Below are positions 9,301 through 16,036 of a DNA stretch of 64,000 nt, one piece after another. This stretch comes from Opacimonas sp002292215 (lineage in GTDB: Bacteria; Pseudomonadota; Gammaproteobacteria; Enterobacterales; Alteromonadaceae). The translations under genes and the position numbers were made by a program. The notes under the pieces were generated by a model. The model was not told where the DNA came from. It ran no database searches and was given only the letters and a program-made list of their open reading frames with translations. Positions within the stretch are counted from its first letter, which is position 1. Every line of letters begins with the position of its first letter. The stretch spans positions 2,232,001 to 2,296,000 of the forward strand of contig OX044360.1 of the NCBI GenBank assembly GCA_943846745.1, in the 5' to 3' direction.

Positions 9301-10325
9301 GAATGCTTGAGGTGGTAAAGCTTCTCACTGCTGGCGCGAAAATGATTTATGCCACCGCGGTCAGTGCCGATCCAAACATCGCCATTGTCACTTGTGTAGA
9401 GTGCGTTGATGAAATTAGTCGTGATTGAGTGGGGATCACTTGGGTCAAAGCGAAAAGTTTTATCTAACGTATTGGCTTGTAACAAGACTAAGCCGTGACT
9501 TTTTAACCCGACCCATAGGCGTTGTGAGTTATCTATCGTTAAGCTACTTACATGCTCATGACTAATGATGTTTTGTGATGCAGGTGAAAGATTAAACTCA
9601 CGGATCAAATTGAAATATTGATCCAAGATAAATAAGCCATGCGTTTGTGTGCCAATGTATAGTAAATTATTGAATGACAATGCAGAAGTGATGTTGACTT
9701 CATCAGGTAACCCAGCAGCATCAATAGTAACGAAAGTATTGCTATTCGCTGGCAGCGTATAAACCTCATTATTGCCAATAAAATATTGTGTATCATTAAT
9801 TTGGACTAAATCAATTAATGGCGTCGGCGATGTAATAAATTGTGGGTCGTTATAGTTGAAATTAGTGTTAAATAAGAAAGCGCCTTGCGAAGTTAGGACT
9901 GTTACAATATTAGGGGATAACTGCGCAATAGCATTGACGGACTTGTTGATTGCATTAATATCGGCAAACCCATGAACATACGTAAAGGATTGCTCGTCAG
10001 CAAATAACACATGAATACTACAATCAAATGTCACCCATAGGTTGTCTTTAGCATCGACAAAGATCTGGGTAACTTTATTGGTTCGATTATTTAATCCATT
10101 AGCGGCATTATATTTTTTGAATTTGACCCCATCATAGCGCACTAATCCGTCATCAGTGCCAAACCACATAAAACCTAAACTATCTTGTGCAATAGCATTA
10201 ATAGTTGAATCAGGTAACCCATCAGCAATTCCATAATTGTTGATATGCAAAGAATCCCGACTATGCGCTAACACATCGGTCAATATAAAAAACAAACTTA
10301 ATAGAGCAACTTGCCAATAACGCAC
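6372..10325 (-). CDS. Hybrid one-protein two-component regulator (propeller sensor, histidine kinase, receiver, AraC HTH)
   Basis: A 1317-residue hybrid two-component system in one chain. A signal peptide (about 1-20) precedes a long periplasmic beta-propeller of repeated DSLGFMWFGTDDGLVRYDG-like blades, followed by a degenerate Y_Y_Y-like sandwich (about 690-750), one transmembrane span (about 757-778), a coiled coil, and a HisKA domain with phospho-acceptor H831 (SHELRTPLTLIQ). The ATPase domain has NLLSNAVKYT (N box), DTGVGI and GTGLGLAIV (G boxes). The receiver starts at about 1058 with acidic pair D1064/D1065, acceptor D1107 (SDIMMPEMDG) and a KPF lysine. The C-terminal AraC domain (about 1212-1311) has both helix-turn-helices. 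Family members usually control polysaccharide or carbon uptake genes; here no such locus adjoins, only a porin and a DUF6435 gene. All key residues are present. Confidence 0.93.
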   Translation of the reverse strand: MRYWQVALLSLFFILTDVLAHSRDSLHINNYGIADGLPDSTINAIAQDSLGFMWFGTDDGLVRYDGVKFKKYNAANGLNNRTNKVTQIFVDAKDNLWVTFDCSIHVLFADEQSFTYVHGFADINAINKSVNAIAQLSPNIVTVLTSQGAFLFNTNFNYNDPQFITSPTPLIDLVQINDTQYFIGNNEVYTLPANSNTFVTIDAAGLPDEVNITSALSFNNLLYIGTQTHGLFILDQYFNLIREFNLSPASQNIISHEHVSSLTIDNSQRLWVGLKSHGLVLLQANTLDKTFRFDPSDPHSITTNFINALYTSDNGDVWIGTDRGGINHFRASSEKLYHLKHSVLQDSPLSGNDVTAIAVDKYQRGWMASNSDGISVYNPDTYVNIVINQQLAGLKVAKLHIENQYAWALDEVGITKIDVDTLKVVSTYTPVNSDLPAGNLMDWLPINNEQVLLSHQGNGISIFTLSDLSFTHYTVQNSQLPTNQFGQMININGQIWISSNLGVHLFDPEQHTFSHFLFTPEQNINLINHITSNSDKHIVLSSNNGVHVFDPLTKKFVPRNFPDELASMNIQATLVTEEGVHWSTLKNGLIEYQNNSRRFSWYTEADGLQGSEFNPGVAYKNIRGMYVFSGLNGITVLNPNALVKPDIKLQISEMKVLYQDGSEAFYSNIHHDSMIFDKAIDVIQIDLGDVNFSTHNSPQFEYFTQTGMTKFDDFKLVFSPKAGSSTINIVNPLSTFDNFIAPPVKLNIEHPIPWHSTPFGIIAIVIAIIAAVYGSVAFRIRQVKRTAKKLAQLVKKRTDDLRRQTEISRLQAEKLALTVAEKDSIFETISHELRTPLTLIQGPVQQLRNYKMEPEAQTMLNILVRNADRLNTLVKKVFELSISDKLPTSTANAAITDLSLVIRQLANIFTPYTEQRELTFRLPEFAPLKVTIPLYNLETILSNLLSNAVKYTQQGGEISIEVEADAHFVSVHITDTGVGIAEHEIPLIFNRFYRSQSEHVDIEDGTGLGLAIVEQLVDKADGLIKVSSEVDIGTRFSVIFPNTLKQTYQPSNVDVDKPCILCIDDNEDILTYLENLFKHDYQVHTANSSIAGLTIAKDLLPDLIISDIMMPEMDGIEVLNALKSDHITNHIPVILLTAKSSQASRMEGLASAASDYINKPFEEEELRLKTRNIIAEQESIRRRYIESVSTVEPEHKFEDQMSSSKFIHQLNNILLVHYNKPDFTVQDLANLSGMSDRQLLRRLKNETGIGASEFIRNFRLNIAADLLKAGKPASFAAYEAGFTSPSYFSTSFKKLFKITPKQFSKKQKLESIIAQNT

Positions 10326-10527
10326 TGAAAAACCTTTTCACTTAATTTACAACAGGCAAACCCATCATCGGTTTTTCTGAGGATAAATCAAGGTTTATTG
10401 GAGGTTGTGGCGAATATGAGCAATAGATTGTCGGTTTTGTGAAAGTATCTTTATGCGAAAATGGTTATAGTAGATTTGTGATTTGGATTGATGCGAATTA
10501 ATTTATAATTACTCTAACACACAGTAT

Positions 10528-10646
10528 CAACAGTGGATGTCAAGTAACATGGATGTTGCAAACCACAGGGAAATCTAAGTAGACGGATTCTGTTTGAAGT
10601 GGTGACAATGGATGCCATAACATTGACGTTAAGTACATGGATGTTT
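10528..10646. repeat. Array of short GGATG-centred imperfect palindromes
   Basis: Seven short units with a central GGATG or a near variant occur at 10535, 10551, 10568 (GGGAA), 10585 (GGATT), 10610, 10624 (TGACG) and 10639, mostly 14-17 bases apart. Several are small palindromes around the GG: AACAT-GG-ATGTT at 10546-10557 and ACAT-GG-ATGT at 10635-10644. The region has no reading frame of note. It lies in the gene-free interval between the hybrid sensor and rpsF. The periodicity is seen directly; any relation to genome-wide dispersed repeats is a guess. Confidence 0.55.
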
Positions 10647-10655
10647 TTATTATTT

Positions 10656-10685
10656 AATTAGGGTCAGATCCCTATTATTAATTAG
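10656..10685. other. Palindromic AGGGTCAGATCCCT motif; possible repeat-element remnant
   Basis: AGGGTCAGATCCCT at 10660-10673 is a near-perfect palindrome flanked by AATTA/TAATTAG. I have the impression that this motif is common beside REP-associated (IS200-like) transposase genes in marine gammaproteobacteria, but no transposase frame is present here, so at most it would be a scar. With the rest of 10326-10798 it makes up a stretch without genes. Confidence 0.3.
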
Positions 10686-10798
10686 CCCTGCTACATCTGT
10701 TGTACCTTCTTCAAATTCTCCAATACTGTTACATATTGCTCCAGAACATCGTGTCAATATTGATGGTGAGTTTTAGTTATCCCTAGAAACAATAAACA

Positions 10799-10826
10799 TT
10801 GCAATAGTATAATTATGCTGTAATAT
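10799..10826 (+). promoter_or_regulatory. Predicted rpsF operon promoter
   Basis: TTGCAA (10799-10804), a 16-base spacer and TAATAT (10821-10826), followed by the GC-rich discriminator ACGCGACCC. The same kind of discriminator is seen at the tRNA-Trp and rplK promoters and is typical of promoters repressed by ppGpp/DksA. Confidence 0.55.
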
Positions 10827-10832
10827 ACGCGA

Positions 10833-10911
10833 CCCTTACAGCCATATTACTCATTCCTTGTCTCCATACAGTTGGCTGTACTGTCGAGGCTACAACCGTA
10901 AGGAATTAACG
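10833..10911 (+). promoter_or_regulatory. Predicted S6:S18 autoregulatory leader of rpsF-rpsR
   Basis: ATTCCTT (10853-10859) can pair with AAGGAAT (10900-10906), which contains the rpsF ribosome binding site, five bases before the ATG. A CCG sits on the 3' side immediately before the stem (10896-10898), as in the known S6:S18 leader motif whose CCG resembles the complex's 16S rRNA target. The enclosed 40 bases include complementary GGCTGTA and GTTGGCTG-type segments. Binding of surplus S6:S18 would hide the ribosome binding site. Confidence 0.5.
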
Positions 10912-11307
10912 ATGCGTCATTACGAAATCGTATTCATGGTTCACCCTGATCAGAGTGAACAAGTTCCAGGAATGATCGAAAGATATTCTGGAATTCTTAC
11001 TCAAGATGGTGGTTCAATCACTCGTCTTGAAGACTGGGGTCGTCGTCAATTGGCATACCCAATCGAAAAACTACATAAAGCTCACTATGTTCTTATCAAT
11101 GCTGAAGCAACACCTGCAGCAGTTGAAGAATTAGAGAACGCTTTCCGTTTCAACGATGTAATTCTTCGTAACTTAGTTATGCGCACCAAAGATGCGGTAA
11201 CTGAGCCTTCTCCAATGAAGAAAGAAGAACGTCGTGAAGAACGCCAACCAAAACGTGAAGATGCTGCACCAGCTAACGCTGCTGAAGTTTCTGACGACCA
11301 AGCATAA
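10912..11307 (+). CDS. rpsF: 30S ribosomal protein S6
   Basis: A 131-residue protein opening MRHYEIVFMVHPDQSEQVPG, the conserved S6 N-terminus, with the RLEDWGRRQLAYPIEKLHKA core. I start it at ATG 10912 (site AAGGAAT) and not at the earlier in-frame codon, because the 18 extra residues are unlike S6 and would erase the leader. S6 binds S18 on the platform of the 30S subunit. The C-terminal 30 residues are a charged, low-complexity tail (KKEERREERQPKRED) with an acidic end, as in other gammaproteobacteria. First gene of the rpsF-rpsR-rplI operon; rpsR begins 11 bases later. Confidence 0.97.
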   Translation: MRHYEIVFMVHPDQSEQVPGMIERYSGILTQDGGSITRLEDWGRRQLAYPIEKLHKAHYVLINAEATPAAVEELENAFRFNDVILRNLVMRTKDAVTEPSPMKKEERREERQPKREDAAPANAAEVSDDQA

Positions 11308-11318
11308 GGAGACGGAAC

Positions 11319-11546
11319 ATGGCTCGATTTTTTAGACGTCGTAAATTCTGCCGCTTCTCAGCTGAAGGCGTAGTAGAGATTGATTATAAAGATACTGCAA
11401 CATTACGTAATTATGTCACTGAAAGTGGCAAAATCGTACCAAGCCGTATCACAGGTACTAGTGCTAAATATCAGCGTCAGTTATCAACTGCTATAAAACG
11501 TGCGCGTTTCCTAGCATTGTTACCTTACACTGACTCACATAAGTAA
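11319..11546 (+). CDS. rpsR: 30S ribosomal protein S18
   Basis: Seventy-five residues, MARFFRRRKFCRFSAEGVVE at the start and RQLSTAIKRARFLALLPYTD near the end, both invariant features of S18. Start ATG 11319 behind AAGGAGAC. S18 packs against S6 and binds the central domain of 16S rRNA. In enterics priB lies between rpsF and rpsR; here the two are 11 bases apart, so priB is missing from the operon. rplI follows after 14 bases. Confidence 0.98.
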   Translation: MARFFRRRKFCRFSAEGVVEIDYKDTATLRNYVTESGKIVPSRITGTSAKYQRQLSTAIKRARFLALLPYTDSHK

Positions 11547-11560
11547 GCTGAGGAATCATA

Positions 11561-12010
11561 ATGAATATTATTTTATTAGATAAAGTCGCTAACTTAGGTG
11601 GTCTAGGTGATCAAGTTTCAGTTAAATCTGGTTATGCACGTAACTTCTTATTCCCACAAGGAAAAGCAGTACCTGCAACTAAATTAAACGTAGAAAAGTT
11701 TGAAGCACGTCGTGCTGAACTTGAAGCGAAAATTGCTGAAGTTTTAGCCGTGGCGCAAGCACGTGCTGATCAATTAACAGCTTTAGAGCCAGTATCTATC
11801 GCGGCACCAGCTGGTGACGAAGGTAAATTATTTGGTTCTATCGGTACACGTGATATCGCTGATGCAGTTTCTGCAGCTGGTGTTAAAGTGACCAAAGCAG
11901 AAGTTAAATTACCTACTGGTACTTTACGTGACCTTGGCGAGTACGACATTGACGTACAATTACACGCTGAAGTGACTACAACAGTTAAAGTGGTTATTGT
12001 TGCTGAGTAA
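11561..12010 (+). CDS. rplI: 50S ribosomal protein L9
   Basis: A 149-residue protein with the L9 signature MNIILLDKVANLGGLGDQVSVKSGYARNFL-type N-domain, a long central helix rich in Ala/Glu (about 40-75) and the C-domain ending TTTVKVVIVAE. Length equals that of E. coli L9. ATG 11561 follows GAGGAATCATA. It binds 23S rRNA at the base of the L1 stalk and affects reading-frame fidelity. Last gene of the operon: a strong terminator follows 28 bases after the stop, before dnaB. Confidence 0.98.
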   Translation: MNIILLDKVANLGGLGDQVSVKSGYARNFLFPQGKAVPATKLNVEKFEARRAELEAKIAEVLAVAQARADQLTALEPVSIAAPAGDEGKLFGSIGTRDIADAVSAAGVKVTKAEVKLPTGTLRDLGEYDIDVQLHAEVTTTVKVVIVAE

Positions 12011-12037
12011 TCACAACAATAATTAGTTAGTTGTATA

Positions 12038-12066
12038 AAAACATCGCCTTGGCGGTGTTTTTTTTT
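12038..12066 (+). terminator. Intrinsic terminator after rplI
   Basis: ACATCGCC/GGCGGTGT stem (one G-T pair) with a two-base TT apex in the simple fold, preceded by four A and followed by nine T. Ends the rpsF-rpsR-rplI transcript. Confidence 0.88.
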
Positions 12067-12138
12067 GCCTGCATTTTTGATTGAGGATACAGTGTAATCA
12101 AGTATAATCAATCCCCCTTTTTAGTTTTGGTCGTGGCA

Positions 12139-13554
12139 ATGCAATCGGATAAGAGTCGAAAGAACAACAAGTACAAAGACAAGTACAGTGATGAATCTGT
12201 TGAAAAGCTAAAGATCCCGCCACATTCGATTGAAGCTGAGCAATCCGTTATTGGCTCTATGCTGATAGCACCTGATAGCTGGGATAAAGTGGCCGAGATT
12301 GTCATTGAATCTGATTTTTATAATCGGTCGCATCAGGTCATTTATCAATCAATTTTAAAGCTCCTTGCCAACAACCAACCGGTTGATGTAATTACCACGT
12401 CTGAACATTTAGAGCAACATGACAAGCTTGATGAGGCGGGTGGCTTTGCGTATCTCGCTGAACTTGCCAAAAATACCCCGAGTGCTGCCAATGTGGTGTC
12501 TTATGCAAAAATTATCAAAGAGCGTGCCATTGTCCGTGAATTGATTGGTGTCGCTCACGAAATTGCCGAGATCGGCTATAACCCTGAAGGTCGTGACAGT
12601 GCTGATGTATTGGATATGGCGGAAAGTCGGGTTTTCGAAATTGCAGAAAAACGTACAGGTGAAAATGAAGGTCCGCGTAACGTCGAATCAGTGCTAGGTA
12701 AAACGATCGATCGTCTTGAGCAATTGGTTAAAAACAATAAAGCGGTGACCGGTGTATCTACCGGATTTGTTGATTTAGATAAAAAGACATCAGGCATGCA
12801 GCCGAGTGACTTGATTATCGTGGCGGCTAGGCCGTCGATGGGAAAAACGACATTTGCGATGAACCTCGCCGAAAATGCAATGATGCTCGAAGATAAACCG
12901 GTATTAGTGTTCAGTTTAGAGATGCCCTCTGAGCAACTTATGATGCGGATGCTCGCGTCATTGAGTCGAGTTGATCAAACCAAAATTCGTACCGCTCAGT
13001 TGGATGATGATGATTGGGCTCGGATCTCCAATACGATGGCAATGCTCAAAGATAAAGATAATCTATTTATCGATGACTCTTCCGGTCTAACACCTATGGA
13101 TGTCAGATCACGTGCACGTAAGTTAGCACGAGATAAAGGCGGCATCAGCATGATTATGATCGATTACTTGCAGCTGATGCGAGTGCCTTCGTTGAGTGAT
13201 AACCGAACGCTAGAAATCGCTGAGATTTCGCGCTCTCTTAAAGCCTTAGCCAAAGAGCTAGAAGTTCCAGTAATTGCCTTATCACAACTTAACCGAAGCC
13301 TTGAGCAACGAGCAGACAAACGTCCTATTAACTCTGATCTTCGTGAATCAGGCTCCATTGAGCAAGATGCGGATTTGATCATGTTCATTTATCGAGATGA
13401 AGTGTATAACGAGAATTCTGAAGACAAAGGTGTGTCAGAAATCATTATTGGTAAACAACGTAATGGTCCGATTGGAACAAGTCGACTGGCGTTCCAAGGG
13501 CAGTTTTCACGCTTTGATAATTACACCGGTCCAGAGCGTTCGGATGATTACTAG
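12139..13554 (+). CDS. dnaB: Replicative DNA helicase DnaB
   Basis: Hexameric 5'-3' helicase that unwinds the replication fork and recruits primase. From ATG 12139 the protein is 471 residues, the same length as E. coli DnaB. In-frame TTG 12127 and GTG 12133 lie just upstream, and no start has a clear ribosome binding site, so the exact start is uncertain by four codons. The N-domain begins at KIPPHSIEAEQSVIGSML; the RecA-like motor has Walker A ARPSMGKTTFAMNLA and Walker B MIMIDYLQLM, followed by the arginine-finger region near the C-terminus. No intein or frameshift. It follows rplI as in E. coli but has its own terminator. Confidence 0.96.
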   Translation: MQSDKSRKNNKYKDKYSDESVEKLKIPPHSIEAEQSVIGSMLIAPDSWDKVAEIVIESDFYNRSHQVIYQSILKLLANNQPVDVITTSEHLEQHDKLDEAGGFAYLAELAKNTPSAANVVSYAKIIKERAIVRELIGVAHEIAEIGYNPEGRDSADVLDMAESRVFEIAEKRTGENEGPRNVESVLGKTIDRLEQLVKNNKAVTGVSTGFVDLDKKTSGMQPSDLIIVAARPSMGKTTFAMNLAENAMMLEDKPVLVFSLEMPSEQLMMRMLASLSRVDQTKIRTAQLDDDDWARISNTMAMLKDKDNLFIDDSSGLTPMDVRSRARKLARDKGGISMIMIDYLQLMRVPSLSDNRTLEIAEISRSLKALAKELEVPVIALSQLNRSLEQRADKRPINSDLRESGSIEQDADLIMFIYRDEVYNENSEDKGVSEIIIGKQRNGPIGTSRLAFQGQFSRFDNYTGPERSDDY

Positions 13555-13624
13555 TATTTAATCCAACTTGGTTCTCAGCAAAATGCGCAATATCTCGCAG
13601 TAATGAGCAATAATAACAAACAAT

Positions 13625-13662
13625 AAAAAACCCCAAGATGCAGTACAACCTTGGGGTTTTAT
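13625..13662. terminator. Bidirectional terminator between dnaB and the OmpA-family gene
   Basis: AAAACCCCAAG (13627-13637) pairs perfectly with CTTGGGGTTTT (13650-13660) around a 12-base loop. The A/T ends make it work on both strands; the genes on either side converge. Confidence 0.9.
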
Positions 13663-13673
13663 TTATGTGCTAT

Positions 13674-14915
13674 TTATTTGGTTTTACTTTCGAGCATTAC
13701 TTTCACAACACCAATAATACGTCTATTTTCACGATGTGCAGCAGCCGTATTGCCGAGATTAACCGGTTGAGATTCACCGAAGCCCAATGCTGTTATGCGA
13801 TCAGCTGGCGCACCATAACGAGAAATTAGTAAGGCTTTGACTGCTTCAGCGCGTTTTTGCGATAACATTTGATTATAGGCTGCAGTCCCTACAATCGATG
13901 TATGACCTTCAACCACCGCTGTTGCTTTTGGGTAGCGTTTCAAGAAATCGGCAAACTCTGCAAATTTCACATCAGCAGGGTTTTGGATAACAGAAGAGTT
14001 ATTTGCAAACAAAGCAGATAATTTGACTTCAATTTCTTCTGCAACCATTACTGAGCAACCTGAAGTATTGACCTTGTCACCTTTGGGAGTACTTAAACAT
14101 AAGTCCATAGAATCAGCGACGCCATCATTATCAGCGTCTTTCACGGCACAACCATTGGCTGCAACTTTTTCACCATAGGCGCTATTTAAGCATTGGTCGA
14201 TACTATCAGCGACACCATCACGGTCTGCATCTAAGCTACAACCACGAGCGTCAACCGAGGTGCCTGCAAGCGTGTTGGGACAGTTGTCTAAGCTATCTAC
14301 GACGCCATCTCTATCCGTATCACTTTCGCGCTTAGCCGGTGCGTAGCTTGGTGCGATTTCACCAAATACATATGCAACGCCAAGTTTTAAACTGAAATCG
14401 TTATAGCTATCTGAAAATGCATGGTAAGCGGTGGCTTCGGTAATCAAACGGGTGTTTTCGCTCAATGACCAATGTTTACCGATACCCGCTGCAACAGCAA
14501 GGTAATCATCAAAATCATCATCGGCATGTTGTAAGCCGGTGAATAAATAAGTTTGCAAATCGTCCTGGAAATATAGAGCATCCGCAGCAATTTTCTGACC
14601 GTCGACAGAGCCAACACCAAAGGCATTATTTTCAACATCTACATTAGTTTTCGCAGCCTCAATACGCATTGCCCAGCGTGGCGTAAAACGTATACCGAAT
14701 TCCCCACCAACTGCGGCACCATCTTGCAAAAAGCCGCCACCGATTTCATTGGGTTTGTCGCCATCGGGGTGATAATACTGACCAAACACCCCCACCCATT
14801 TTTTATAATTGGTGTTGTCATGGTCGCTGTGGTTATCAGCAAAAGAAGGGCTAGCGATGGCTAAAGCAGAAAGAGTTGCCGCAGCAACAAGCGTTTTCTT
14901 AAAAGAAAAAGTCAT
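13674..14915 (-). CDS. OmpA-family outer-membrane protein with thrombospondin type-3 repeats
   Basis: A 413-residue protein, ATG 14915 behind AGGAC. Signal peptide about 1-26 (ending SPSFA). Residues about 38-190 form a small beta-barrel of the OmpA_membrane type (WVGVFGQYYHPDG, GVAYVFGE). Three calcium-binding TSP3 repeats follow (DTDRDGVVDSLDNCP, DADRDGVADSIDQC, DADNDGVADSMDLC) with paired cysteines. The C-terminal OmpA domain (about 290-405) has VVEGHTSIVGTAAYNQMLSQKRAEAV and RRIIGVV, which bind peptidoglycan; the usual D of GHTD is S here. It tethers the outer membrane to the cell wall; the TSP3 linker suggests a calcium-stiffened spacer. Monocistronic, convergent with dnaB. Confidence 0.9.
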   Translation of the reverse strand: MTFSFKKTLVAAATLSALAIASPSFADNHSDHDNTNYKKWVGVFGQYYHPDGDKPNEIGGGFLQDGAAVGGEFGIRFTPRWAMRIEAAKTNVDVENNAFGVGSVDGQKIAADALYFQDDLQTYLFTGLQHADDDFDDYLAVAAGIGKHWSLSENTRLITEATAYHAFSDSYNDFSLKLGVAYVFGEIAPSYAPAKRESDTDRDGVVDSLDNCPNTLAGTSVDARGCSLDADRDGVADSIDQCLNSAYGEKVAANGCAVKDADNDGVADSMDLCLSTPKGDKVNTSGCSVMVAEEIEVKLSALFANNSSVIQNPADVKFAEFADFLKRYPKATAVVEGHTSIVGTAAYNQMLSQKRAEAVKALLISRYGAPADRITALGFGESQPVNLGNTAAAHRENRRIIGVVKVMLESKTK

Positions 14916-15024
14916 GATTACGTCCTGTGTAATAAAAGATAATAGTATTTGATAGAATTATAGAACAGATATATGAAATATTTAACTGTTTTTAGATATA
15001 CCATTAAAATGAATGGTAATTTAC

Positions 15025-15489
15025 TTATTTGTTGAAGCAAATCTCAATAAATGCTCGCCCAAAATCGCTCTCGAATGGCAAAATGACTCTTGGACCGTCA
15101 ACTTGATGATTAATAGTATGGTTTTTTCCCGTTACGACTGCAGGTGTCGCCATATTAAACTCATATCCTTTTTCGGATAATTCGCCTTTGGCACTGCCAC
15201 AGATCATATTGGTAATTTCACCCACCATGTCAGCTACCTCGTGGTTGAGTTCAGTGACTTTTTTCCCGAGCATTTTTTCCATTACATGCAAGGCTAGATT
15301 TTCTTCAAATGTAATCGACAAGGAGCCTTGCACTTGGGCACCGACCATCCCAATTACACCAGAAACATCGCCACGTGCGACGGCATCGTCTTTTAATTTT
15401 GGTTTACCAGCACGTAATTCAGTCTGAGCCATCATAGATAATGTATTTAATAAACCATTAATAAATGGATTCACAAACTCAACTTTCAT
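15025..15489 (-). CDS. cheX: CheX-type chemotaxis phosphatase
   Basis: A 154-residue CheC/CheX-family protein, ATG 15489 behind AAGGAAT. The active-site helix DMVGEITNMICGSAK has the ExxN pair (E91, N94) used by CheX to hydrolyse phospho-CheY or other receivers. CheX proteins are dimers with a continuous beta-sheet. No chemotaxis genes lie nearby; the only neighbour on the strand is zur, four bases upstream, so the two are probably cotranscribed. It may serve a distant chemotaxis cluster or an orphan receiver. The family call is secure, the partner unknown. Confidence 0.88.
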   Translation of the reverse strand: MKVEFVNPFINGLLNTLSMMAQTELRAGKPKLKDDAVARGDVSGVIGMVGAQVQGSLSITFEENLALHVMEKMLGKKVTELNHEVADMVGEITNMICGSAKGELSEKGYEFNMATPAVVTGKNHTINHQVDGPRVILPFESDFGRAFIEICFNK

Positions 15490-15492
15490 TAT

Positions 15493-15942
15493 TTATTCCT
15501 TCCCAATCTCGCTGGGTTGGGCACATGCTTTACATGAGCCGTGAGCTTCAATAGTTTGTTGTTTAACAACAAATCCCATTTGCTTAGCTTGTGCTGATAA
15601 TGCATTGTGAATAGATGTTGATTGGATTTCAGCAACATCACCACATTCGTCACAAATTAAAAATTGTACTGGATGGGCGCAACCAAAATGATGACACGCC
15701 ACAAAGGTATTGGTGGATTCGAGTTTGTGGATCAACCCAAAATCCAGCAAAAAATCTAGCGAACGATAGATAGTTGCAGGTTTCGCTGAATCATTTGATT
15801 GACGCAACAGATCCAATAAGTCATACGCGCCCATAGGCGCAGCTTTATTGAGTAATATTCGATACACTTCCTCACGTAAGGGGGTGAATCTCGCGCCATT
15901 GTCTTCACAATGCGCTTTTGCTTTTGCTATTAATTTATCCAT
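15493..15942 (-). CDS. zur: Zinc uptake regulator Zur (Fur family)
   Basis: A 149-residue Fur-family repressor. I use ATG 15942 (MDKLIAKAKAHCEDNGARFTP); an in-frame GTG ten codons upstream is possible, and neither has a strong ribosome binding site. The winged helix has RFTPLREEVYRILL and PATIYRSLDFLLDFGLIHKL, which is Zur-like rather than Fur-like. The dimerisation domain carries the structural zinc cysteines in CDECGD and CKAC and a CHHFGCAHP metal site. With zinc bound it represses high-affinity zinc import. Followed immediately by cheX; divergent from nudC. I see no clear Zur box in the 94-base divergent region. Confidence 0.92.
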   Translation of the reverse strand: MDKLIAKAKAHCEDNGARFTPLREEVYRILLNKAAPMGAYDLLDLLRQSNDSAKPATIYRSLDFLLDFGLIHKLESTNTFVACHHFGCAHPVQFLICDECGDVAEIQSTSIHNALSAQAKQMGFVVKQQTIEAHGSCKACAQPSEIGKE

Positions 15943-16036
15943 ATGACAAGGATTATATCGGCAAAAGCACAAGTAGTTAAAGGCTAGTTTATGATATTGT
16001 GTAAAATATATTTTTATTATTGAGTAATGTTTCGTT

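Noticed and set aside
15943..16036. Zur box in the zur-nudC gap
   Set aside because: No match to the usual GAAATGTTATA-type dyad could be found.
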